Assembly: GCF_003144115.1 (NCBI RefSeq)
Contig: NW_020312016.1
Location: forward strand, 463,914-527,913
Origin: Tilletiopsis washingtonensis
Lineage: Eukaryota > Basidiomycota > Exobasidiomycetes > Entylomatales
DNA: 64,000 bases
Direction of reading: 5' to 3'
Part shown: positions 34,326 to 42,897 of the stretch, in pieces
Layout: each line of letters opens with the position of its first letter
How positions within the stretch are numbered: the stretch's first letter is position 1
The notes under the pieces: generated by a model
Told to the model about the DNA's origin: nothing
Seen by the model: the letters and a program-made list of their open reading frames with translations, nothing else
The model's database searches: none
Translations under genes and position numbers: made by a program

Positions 34326-37094
34326 ATGCCTTCGCCGCCGCCGCCGCCGCCCGCCAGCGCGCCCGCGCACAGCAGCGCCGACGCCGGCTCGGGCGCCGAC
34401 AGCGCCGCGTACGTCGTGCCGCTGCCGCTGCCGCCGCTCGCCGAGCCCGACGAGCCGGCGCTGGCCACTGCGCCGCTCGACGACCCCGCAGCCGCGGCGC
34501 AGACGGCCGACCGCCTGCCGCTGGCGCAGCATGTGCCGTCTACGCAGCTGTCTGCGCAGCCGTCGGCCGCCGCCGCTGCGCCCGAGGAGACAGCCGCGTC
34601 GGTTAGCGCCGCCGCCGTGCCGCCGCCGCCGCCGTCGAGCGAGCCCGGTACTGCTGCTGCCGAAGGCACCCTCGCTGCGCCGGCCGCCAGTGTGGCGCGC
34701 GACGCCGGCTCGCCTGCGCAGCCTCGCGCCGCTCCGCAGGCCAACCCGCAGGCGCCGCCGCTGCCGGGCGTGCCGCAGGATGCACCGCCGGCTGCCGAGG
34801 CGATGGACGTCGATGCTCAGACCACGGGTGCTGATACCGGCGCCCGTGATAGTGCGCAGCGGCAGGCCGACACAGAGGCGAATGTGCCCGCCGCAAGCGC
34901 CTCTGGACCCGGCAAAGCCGAGTCTTCGACGGCACCGACAGCCGAAGCAAGCACTCAGCCGCAAGATGCTGCGATGGCCGATGCCTCTGCTGCGACCTCG
35001 ATCACGCCAGGCGCTCAGGGCTCAGCAGAGACGGATAGGGGCAACGGTCCGGTGCTCGATGCTCGTCCGGTCTCCGAAGGCTCTTCAGCGACGGAAGCAA
35101 AGGTGCGCGAGCTTGCATCGGGTGCTGGGCCAGCCCAAGCGCAGGGCAGCGAGCAGAGCGCAGCAGAGGTCAAGCCTGCACCGCTCGCTGCCACCGAGAA
35201 CGCATCGCAGGCCGCGACTCGGCCTGTCAAGCCCGAGGCCGCAGAGTCGGCATCGAGCGCTGCGCCGGCCGCCACGCCTGCTCCGCAGCAGCCTCTCGAG
35301 GCGCCGCCTCTTGGCGCACGCACCTCTAGCGCAGCTGCCAGCGGCACAGCGCCCGCTCGCAGCGTTCTCTCGCCTCCTGTGGCGCGGCCGTCGCGCTCCT
35401 CTGCGGCGCCCTCGACGCCTGCCGCGGCTCCAGCTGTCGCTCGACCCCTTCCGCCAAGCCAGGCGAGTCGGACTCCTCAGCCTGCTGCGCCAGCGCGGCC
35501 GTCGGCAGAGCAGCAGCTGCAGTCGCCAGCAGCGCTGTCGTCGCACGCGTCGGCTCAGCAGCAGCAGGCGCGACGTGCCGCAGAGCAGCGAGAGCGTGAG
35601 CGGCAGCAGCGCGAGCGGGAAGAAGCGCCGCTGCGCCGCCAGCAGGAGCTTGAGCGTGAACACGCGCGCGAGCTGCAGGCAGCGCAGGCGCGAGAGAGCG
35701 AAGAGGCGAGGCTGCTCTGGCTGTGAGTGACTGCGTGGTATGCCTACTGCGGCCCGGGCTGACACGTGCTGTCGCAGCTCGCTGCCATCGAACGATCACC
35801 ACACGTACTACTCCGACACGTCGGCCTCCTCATCGCCGAGGTCCTCTCCACAGCCGACTGGCAGCCGCAGCCAGGTGATGCAGGTCGGCTTCCTGACGCA
35901 GCCCTCGCGCGAGGCTGGCAGCGAGGACGAGGACGAGGAGCGGCAGCGCCACGACCACTCGAACCGCACGGGCAACCGCGGCAACAAGCTGAAGCGAAAA
36001 GAGGGCGCGCGCTGGGTGCGGCGAGGCAAGCTGGGCTCGTGGACCGAGGCGCGGGGCGAGAAAGAGGTGAGCGCGCTGAGCATGGGATGCTGCCTTGGCG
36101 CTGACAAGAGCCACAGATCGACGACCGCGTGCGGTTGCGCATCGCCTCTCTCCAGCGCGCTGGTGTCCGCTCGCTGCTGGCATCTGCGCCTTCGCCGCAC
36201 CTCTCACTGCCGGCGCCGCCGCCACCAGCGCCACGAGACGAGCCGCTGCTCACTTCGGTCGCGCTGGCGCCGGCGCTGCTGCGGCCTGTGCTCTCTGCGC
36301 GCGCGCTGCTCGAGTCACATACGCTGCGGCACACCTTCCGCAACCCGCACATCGGAGCGCTGAGCAAGACGGCGCTCGATCTGCGCGAGAGCGAGGGTGT
36401 GCTCGGACGCGCGCTGGGCCGATCCTTCGCCGAGCTCGAGCGCTACGACGTCGGCTTCGGCTCGGCTGAGGTCGGCGAGGGCAAGATGACGCTGGGCGCC
36501 AGCGAGACGAAGCCAGCCGAGACGAACGGCGACGAGAGCAAGCACAGCAACCCGGGCGCAGGGCCGAGCCGGCACGTCATCGACGCCGACGCCATCGGCG
36601 CCGAAGGCACGGGCCTCACGTCAGACGAGCTCAATCCGAGTTTTGCGCGCCTCGACGAGCTCTTCGTCACGCCCGCCGGTCTGCCGATTCCGCTCGGCTC
36701 CGACCCGGCGACGATCGGCGAGATGCACGTCGAGGGCCAGCCGGCGCCGGCGCAGGCTGTCCTCACCGTCGGCCAGCAGCGCGACGTCGTGCGCGCTGCG
36801 CTCGACTGCCTGCACGAGCTGGGCGCCGACTCGCGCGAGTACGTCGAGCGCCTCGACGAGGTGCGCGGCCGGCTGGCGGCCATCAAGCGCGAGCGCGCAA
36901 AGGTGTGGGAGGCGCTGCGGCTCTGGGCACTCAAGCGCGAGCGGGAAGACGAGGAGGAGCGCAACGGCGTCGATGCGACAGTCCCCACGTCGTCGGTCCG
37001 CGACGAGCCGGCCGCCTCGTCGCTTTCCAACGGCGCCGACGACAGGCCAAACGGCAAGCCGGCGAAGAAGAAGGCGCGCGCCGCCGCCGCGTAA
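34326..37094 (+). CDS. RXT2: RXT2-like subunit of the Rpd3L histone deacetylase complex
   Basis: Transcriptional regulator in the large Rpd3 deacetylase complex, in the nucleus. Exons: 34326-35722, 35778-36066, 36117-37094, giving 887 aa. The first about 420 residues are Ala/Pro/Ser low complexity, followed by a charged coiled-coil stretch (AAEQRERERQQREREEAPLR). The RXT2_N signature lies in exon 2: HHTYYSDTSASSSP, then NRGNKLKRKEGARWVRRGKL (about residue 531). Exon 3 continues with VRLRIASLQRAGVRSLLA, HTFRNPHIGALSKTALDLRE and GVLGRALGRSFAELERYDVG, and ends in a basic patch (KPAKKKARAAAA). Assignment rests on the NRGNKLKR block and overall layout. The ATG at 34326 is the first in frame. Confidence 0.78.
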
Positions 37095-37225
37095 ACTTCT
37101 CTGCCCTGCTACCGCTCCCTCCGTCACACCCATTGTCTCGTCATACCTGCTCAGCCTATCCGCATCATGCAAAATTAGCTTCTATTTGTGTGGGCTGTCC
37201 GCCGCTAGCCCTGCCTCCCGACGCA

Positions 37226-40000
37226 TCACCTCTTGTCCGTCCCACGCTTGCGCAGACGCGCGTCCACGCGCCAGGCACCGCCGCTATGCGACTCGCTAGC
37301 CTTCCACAGCTGATCCCCGCCGGCCACGAGCTTGCGGTACGCGGGCGGTACGGGAATGCCAAGCAGAGCCATGTCGGCCAGCACGAGGAGCAGGAAGGGG
37401 TCCAGCGTCCGTGGCAAGAAGGCGCCGTGCAGTGCCACCTGCTTCGGGTCGTCGTCGAGCACATCCTGCCACGACGAGGGCGCGGGCGGAGCGTCCGAGT
37501 CGGCGCTCAGCGTCGGTGACCCGCTGACTTGCAGGCTGCTGTGACGTCCGCGATGACGCGAGCTGCGTCTTGCCATGCCCGGCCGCCGGCCGAAGATGTC
37601 GAGCAACACGTCGAAGATCCTGGCGTCAGGTCGCGGCGGCAGCACCTGCCTCGCACTGGTGGCCGCAGGTACAGCGTTCGCGTGCTGCTCGAGCTGCCAG
37701 TGCGCCCGCAGATGGCGGTACATCGAGGCTGCAGAGACGCGTGCGGCAAGCCAGCGAGGCAGGGCGAAGCCGCGCGAGCGAGGCGTCCAGCCGCGGGCCC
37801 ATGACTTTGATCGTCGGCGAGCAGTGCGGGCCAGCCGCTGCCGACGCGCAGGGCCGCGGACGTCGCGCTGCAGTCCGCCTCGGCGAGCAGGGAAGCGGAG
37901 GTGCAGAGGCATGCCCTTGCGTGCCTCGCGCGCGTAGACCTGCAGCATCGACGTCGCCGCTTGAACCGGCACGTAGCAAGCCAGACTCGGCGCCAAGCCT
38001 TGGGCTGCGGATTCGCCTAGCAGCTCGCCTGCACCACCTCTGCTTGCAGCGGCTCCGACGGTCTGGCACAGGAGGCGCCAGACGCGCTCGGCAAGGCCCG
38101 TGCGGCCCGCTTTGGCGCAGAGGTTCAGAGCTGCTGACAGGACGTGCGGATGCAGGACGCAGGCTGGATCCGGCTGCGTGGGCAAGAGCTCCGCAGCGTT
38201 GGGACTTGCGCTCTGCAGGTGAGCCAGCTGTGTCCGGCGTGCGCGTACACCCTGCGAGAACTTGTGCAGCGACGGATACAGGATCCTGACGATCTGCCGC
38301 GCCTGCTTGCGAGGCGGAGGTGCAGAGCGCAGCCGTCCTTGCGTGGGCAACGTCGACGGCGGGCTGTCTCGCGCAGGCGTGCCCGGCCTCGGCCGCGAGA
38401 GTCGCGCAGGTGGCGGATCGGCGCGCCTGAAGCGCCCAGTGGCAGTAGCATGCGCCAGCAGCGCGACGAGCCTCCAGCTGTCGCCGCGGCTGACCGCATC
38501 GCGCAGCTGCGAGCCAAGCGATGTCGTCTGCTTCAGCTCCAGCTGCGCGCCGTCGCGCTCGGCCAAGTCTGCGCGGCCCTTGGCGATGAGCTGGCGTCTC
38601 CTCGTGGCGCGAGCGCCGAGCATCAATGCTGCGTTGGCGAGCCGCGGGTTGCCCAGCACGGTCGCACGGCGGAGCAGCACGCTGATCGTCACGTCGTCGA
38701 GGCTGCCTCGATGCGCCATGTAGACCTGCAGCAGATCCACGGCGACTTGATGCGGCTGCCCCTTCTGCAGCAGATGATGCACGAGCGTGTTGAGCGTGTA
38801 GGCGTCGGGCAGCGACGCAGCGCGTGAAGCCCTCTCAGTTCCCGGTGCAGCAGCGACCGGCTCGCGCGGTATCCGTGCAACATAGTCGGAGAGCAACTGG
38901 CGCGCAGCCGAGCTTGTGCGCTGGTCTGGCGACGAGCAGAGCCTGGCCACCGAACGCAGGATCCACCCGATGCTCGTCGAGGCATTGCGAGCGATGTGCG
39001 CCTTTTCCTGCTCGAGCGGCAGCAGGCCTTCGACGCATAGCCGGCCGAGCTCCATGACCGCAGCGTCGTGGCCCGGCGCATTCCGCTTCGCTGCTCGGAG
39101 GTCACGCAGCAGCACCCGGCCCGCGTGACCGCGCTCCAGCATCGTTCGCAGCACCTTGATGGCGCCCAGCAGCTCGCTCCGCGCCAGCAGGCTGCGCATG
39201 TAGTGAGCCTCGGAGTAGGCGGAAGCACGCCCAGCCTCGAAGAGCTGAGCAGCGAGCGAGCGGGCTGTCGCCGCTGGTGCGTCGGACAGCGCGATCTCGG
39301 CACTAAGCGCTGAGAGAACGTCCGAGTGCAGCTGCCGCATCGCTACTGACTGCGCTTCGGCATGACCGGCGTCTGTTCTCGAGTGCCTCGCAACGTCTTG
39401 AAGAAGTAATCGGGCCGCCTTCACAGGCTTGGCCTGAGCCACCAGCGCCCGTACGGCGAGGCAGACCGCGTCTTCCGCTTCCTGACCCTGCGGCATCTCA
39501 CCGGGCTGCTGAGCCGCCGCCTTGCCCTTGCCCTCCGCGAGCTCCGACGCCTGCTCCCAATCCGGCGCGCCCGCCGTCACCTGGCCGTCGTGCTGCCGGC
39601 CTGCGGCTCGCCGCTGGGCACTGGCCTCAGCGACAGAAGGATGCGGCGGCGCGAGGCGCGTGAAGAAGTTGCCAGTGCCCGGCTCGCGCCGCTGCAGGGC
39701 CGACGAGACGTGCTCGTCGTGCGCATGGACGTCGGCCTCGTCGCGGGCGTAGGCGGCGTGGGCATAGGCAGCAGCGGCACGGGCGGCGGCGCTGCTGCTC
39801 GAGGCGCGGCGCAGAAAGACGTGGCACGCCGGCGGATAGAGAAAGGAGAGCGGCGAGGTAGCGTCGCGGGAGAAGGCGTGGGCGGAAGCAGAGGATGAAG
39901 GCAGGGCCGAGGACGAGGCGACGGGAACGGAAGAGGAGGAGGAGGAGTTGCCCGGCGAGCGGCGCGGGATCAGCGCCGCAGGGGAGAGGCGGGGGCGCAT
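37226..40000 (-). CDS. Large PPR-like protein, probably mitochondrial
   Basis: A single frame of 924 aa. The N-terminus (MRPRLSPAALIPRRSPG, Ser/Arg-rich, no acids) looks like a mitochondrial targeting peptide. The central part contains helical-hairpin repeats in the style of pentatricopeptide proteins (DAYTLNTLVHHLLQKGQPHQ, SEAHYMRSLLARSELLGAIK, HVLSAALNLCAKAGRTGLAE). Such proteins act in mitochondrial RNA processing or translation; specific function unknown. Being intronless, it stands out among intron-rich neighbours. Two C-terminal segments (around 37740-37900 and 37510-37580) are Arg-rich and look out of frame, while alternative frames there read better, so a missed intron or an indel is possible. 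It is convergent with RXT2. Confidence 0.7.
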   Translation of the reverse strand: MRPRLSPAALIPRRSPGNSSSSSSVPVASSSALPSSSASAHAFSRDATSPLSFLYPPACHVFLRRASSSSAAARAAAAYAHAAYARDEADVHAHDEHVSSALQRREPGTGNFFTRLAPPHPSVAEASAQRRAAGRQHDGQVTAGAPDWEQASELAEGKGKAAAQQPGEMPQGQEAEDAVCLAVRALVAQAKPVKAARLLLQDVARHSRTDAGHAEAQSVAMRQLHSDVLSALSAEIALSDAPAATARSLAAQLFEAGRASAYSEAHYMRSLLARSELLGAIKVLRTMLERGHAGRVLLRDLRAAKRNAPGHDAAVMELGRLCVEGLLPLEQEKAHIARNASTSIGWILRSVARLCSSPDQRTSSAARQLLSDYVARIPREPVAAAPGTERASRAASLPDAYTLNTLVHHLLQKGQPHQVAVDLLQVYMAHRGSLDDVTISVLLRRATVLGNPRLANAALMLGARATRRRQLIAKGRADLAERDGAQLELKQTTSLGSQLRDAVSRGDSWRLVALLAHATATGRFRRADPPPARLSRPRPGTPARDSPPSTLPTQGRLRSAPPPRKQARQIVRILYPSLHKFSQGVRARRTQLAHLQSASPNAAELLPTQPDPACVLHPHVLSAALNLCAKAGRTGLAERVWRLLCQTVGAAASRGGAGELLGESAAQGLAPSLACYVPVQAATSMLQVYAREARKGMPLHLRFPARRGGLQRDVRGPARRQRLARTARRRSKSWARGWTPRSRGFALPRWLAARVSAASMYRHLRAHWQLEQHANAVPAATSARQVLPPRPDARIFDVLLDIFGRRPGMARRSSRHRGRHSSLQVSGSPTLSADSDAPPAPSSWQDVLDDDPKQVALHGAFLPRTLDPFLLLVLADMALLGIPVPPAYRKLVAGGDQLWKASESHSGGAWRVDARLRKRGTDKR

Positions 40001-40340
40001 GAGCCGGCCGCGCAGCGCATTCTAGTGCAGCGTGGAGCGACGGCGGCGGCGGGCGTGCGGGCGGGAGCGGTGGTGTGGGGATGGCGAAGGCGAGGCCGGC
40101 GCGAGGGGCCGAGCCAGCCTGGAAGCTTGCCTCTGGCGGCGCAGCCAACCCGGCGCATCCGCGCGCGCGCCGCACGTGACGCTGGCGGCGAGGGTCTGGC
40201 GAGCCGCGTGGGAACAGCTGCCGTGCCGCGGGCCAGCTCGCGTGGAGGGCCGCAAGCTTCGCAACTTCTTGGCAGCCGCCGGATGACGTCCAGCAGCGGC
40301 GACACCGGCGCTTGTCTTCCGACCACCATCACAAGACACA
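40001..40340. promoter_or_regulatory. Divergent promoter between PPR-like and GNAT genes
   Basis: A 340 bp gap between outward-facing start codons. Very GC-rich; no TATA element or other gene seen. Confidence 0.4.
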
Positions 40341-41047
40341 ATGGCAGCCGCACTCTCGCTGCAGCTGCGCGCCGCGCAGAAGGCCGACCTGCCGCGCCTG
40401 GCGCACATCTTCAGCGCCAACTTCACGCCCATCATGGCGCCCATCCTCCCCTCGGGCCCCACCAAGGCCGACGAGGCGCTGCGGCACGCCCAGCTGGCAC
40501 GCCGCCTAGCCGAGCGCGACGCCGACCCGCGCAACGCCTTCCTCGACGTGGCCACGCGCGCCGACGACGGCGAGGTGCTTGCGTGCACGCAGTGGCGCAT
40601 CGTCGACGCCGGCGGCTACGACGCGCCCGAGCCGCACTACGCCGAGCCGCTGCCGTGGCCGGCGGACGCCAAGCCCGAGCTGCACGACGCCTTCTTCCAC
40701 AGCCTCGAGATGAACGCAAAGAAGTACATGGACGACCGCAAGCACGTCCGTGAGTGCGCTGCTCCAGTGGTCCTGCACCCCAGCTGACAGAGACCATAGA
40801 CCTCGACATTCTCTGCGTCGACACCGAGACGGCACGCAGCGGCGCCGGCACGTTCCTCTTCAAGCATGTGCTGGCACAGGCACGCGCGCAGAAGCTGCCC
40901 ATCTACCTCGACGCCGCGCCGACGGGCTCGGCGCTGCCCTTCTGGACGCGCCACGGCTTCCGGCAGCTCGGCGTCATCCAGACCGACGGCATGGACGACG
41001 TCATTGCCATGGTGCGCGAGGACGACTCGGCGCAGGCAGACGCATGA
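40341..41047 (+). CDS. GNAT-family N-acetyltransferase
   Basis: Probable acetyl-CoA-dependent N-acetyltransferase with an unknown acceptor. Exons: 40341-40749, 40800-41047, giving 218 aa. The start MAAALSLQLRAAQKADLPRL is typical of GNAT beta1-alpha1. After the intron comes LDILCVDTETARSGAGTFLF, the beta4/acetyl-CoA loop, in which the usual Q/RxxGxG/A appears as RSGAG. It is followed by LPIYLDAAPTGSALPFWTRHGFRQLGV, the conserved Y/W-x-x-x-GF end of the domain (quoted here in parts: LPIYLDAAPTG and PFWTRHGFRQLGV). Cytosolic by default. It is convergent with the JMJD4-like gene, with 14 bp between stop codons. Confidence 0.85.
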
Positions 41048-41061
41048 GTAGCGCGAGCATC

Positions 41062-42678
41062 TCATTGGACGACTGTGTTGCCCTGCATACCAATAATATC
41101 AACACAGCGTCGCACATCCGCCCGTGTGCTCTCGTCGACCCAGGCGGCCTCCGCACGGCGGCCGAAGTCCTCAACGCAGCTGCGAACGCGGGCGTGCGTG
41201 AAGGCGTCTGGGGGCCGCAAGCGAGCCTGGCAGAAGCGTGAGCAGGCATCAAGGAGGATCCCTCGAGGACGCACCTCACAGGGCGCGTGCTCGAGCGCTC
41301 GCCGCACGATGCGCCAGAAGCCCGCCCACGCCCAGCCCTGATCGGCCGCGACGAGCTGCAGCACGATGGACCACCACTCGCGCTGCCAGCTCGCCTCGTC
41401 GGCGCTCGTTGCGCGCAGCTGCTCCTCGACGTCGCTCAGCGCCGCCGCGCTTGCGTCGACGGCCTGCGCCAGAGAGGCGTAGAGGGACGGCAGATTGTGC
41501 GCGTTCATCCAGTTGTGGTTGAGCTGGAGGGTGTCAGACTATGCAGCAGATGGGCAGAGCAATGCTCACTGAAATGCAGTCGGTCAGGTTGAGCACGTCG
41601 TGAAACCAGCCCGACGGCACGAAAATCGTCTCGCCCTCCTGTGATGTGTCAGTCAGCAGAGCGATAGCAGAGCAGCTTTCCACGCCTCGCCTCTTGCGTG
41701 CACTCGGTGCACGAGCCGCGCACCGCGGCCCAGGCGTGCCAGCCGGCCTTGCCGGCCTTGAAGAGGCCCAGCTCGCCACGAGCATGGCGCGCGTCCATGT
41801 CATCGATGGACGACGCGAGCTCCGAGGTGGGGTTGTCAGGGAAGCCTGTGCCGGGCGTGAGCGCTAGCCGGCAGCCGCAAGCGAGGACACTGACGATGGA
41901 GCCCTGGGCCGCTCTCCGGCGGGAAGAAGCGCCAGCGCTTGCGCCCGACGAGGTTCGTCGACCACGAGTAGGACGTGTCTGCGCGCTGTGTGAGCTCTCT
42001 CCTTTGCTCTGCGTCCTAGCGTGACGCACAGACTGAGACCGGCGGTCAGCGCTCATTTCGGCGAGGCCAGCCACGCAGCTCACCATCGCGATGTAGACTG
42101 GTACCGCTGCCCTGCACCCCCGCGTAGCAGAAGCGAAAGTCGTCCGCGCCTCGCTCCACGTTGTTCATCCCTTCGCCACTGTCAGCATTAGCAATGCCTC
42201 TCAAGCTGTGCCTCTGCGCCACGCACAGTCGTCGGCAAAGATGTCGGGCGTCGTGTAGGGCGGCGCCTCGCCCGGCGCCAGCTGCTGCACGAGATGCCAG
42301 TCCTTGATGTAGCCGCGCTGGCCCTTCGCGAGCTGCGCGATCGCCTCGGGCAGCAGCGCGGACCTGCGGCACTCTTCATCTTCCGCGGCTGCGCCAGGCT
42401 GGACGAGCGGCACAGTGTGCGCGGCGTAGAGGCGCTGCAGCTCGGCGAAGGCAGGATGCAGCGGGCCAGCCTTCGAGGAGGAGCAATGCACCCATTGCCG
42501 GCCAGACCAGTGCTCAGCGAGGCCGCGCACGAGGCATGGCCGGTTGGGCTCGAGGAAGTCCCTCTGCGCCCCTTGTCAGCTCGCACCGCAGCAGCACACC
42601 GGCGGAGCTCACGCGGAAGTCTGCATACGACGGCGGCTCGTCCAGCACGGGAATTTCCGCAGCCGCCGACGAGCCCAT
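41062..42678 (-). CDS. JMJD4: JMJD4-like JmjC-domain hydroxylase
   Basis: 2-oxoglutarate/Fe(II) oxygenase; the animal ortholog JMJD4 hydroxylates a lysine of translation release factor eRF1. Exons (minus): 42678-42613, 42563-42227, 42170-42084, 41978-41895, 41845-41691, 41638-41570, 41523-41062, giving 419 aa. Seen: RPCLVRGLAEHW, GYIKDWHLVQQL, the Fe-binding HxD in TSLHRD (about 161-163), YSWSTNLVGRKRWRFFPPE, EGETIFVPSGWFHDVLNLTD with the second Fe-binding His (about 256), and LNHNWMNAHNLPSLY. This order matches JMJD4 closely. The exon 3 acceptor at 42171 (GCGAAG) is needed to give DDWMNNV, and the intron at 41690-41639 starts with GC rather than GT; both keep frame. Divergent to RINT1. Confidence 0.9.
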
Positions 42679-42897
42679 GCGCCGAGGTTGAGCTTTGCTT
42701 GCGATTTGCCTGGATGTGGTCGGGAAAGAGGCCAGCGCTGCAGCGGCCGCGGGAGAAGACGAGGCGCGGTGCACGGACGCGCGCATCATGCCGCGAACGC
42801 ATCGCGGCGTTCGCTCGCTCCTTCGCGCCGCCTCTGCTCCGCTCCACATCCACCCTCGCATCCACCCTCGCATCCACCCACACGTCGCAGCCGCAGC
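42679..42897. promoter_or_regulatory. Bidirectional promoter JMJD4/RINT1 with short repeat
   Basis: A 219 bp gap between outward-facing ATGs. A 12 bp unit CATCCACCCTCG is repeated about three times at roughly 42847-42882, just upstream of the RINT1 start; it is pyrimidine-rich and could be the core promoter. Confidence 0.4.
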
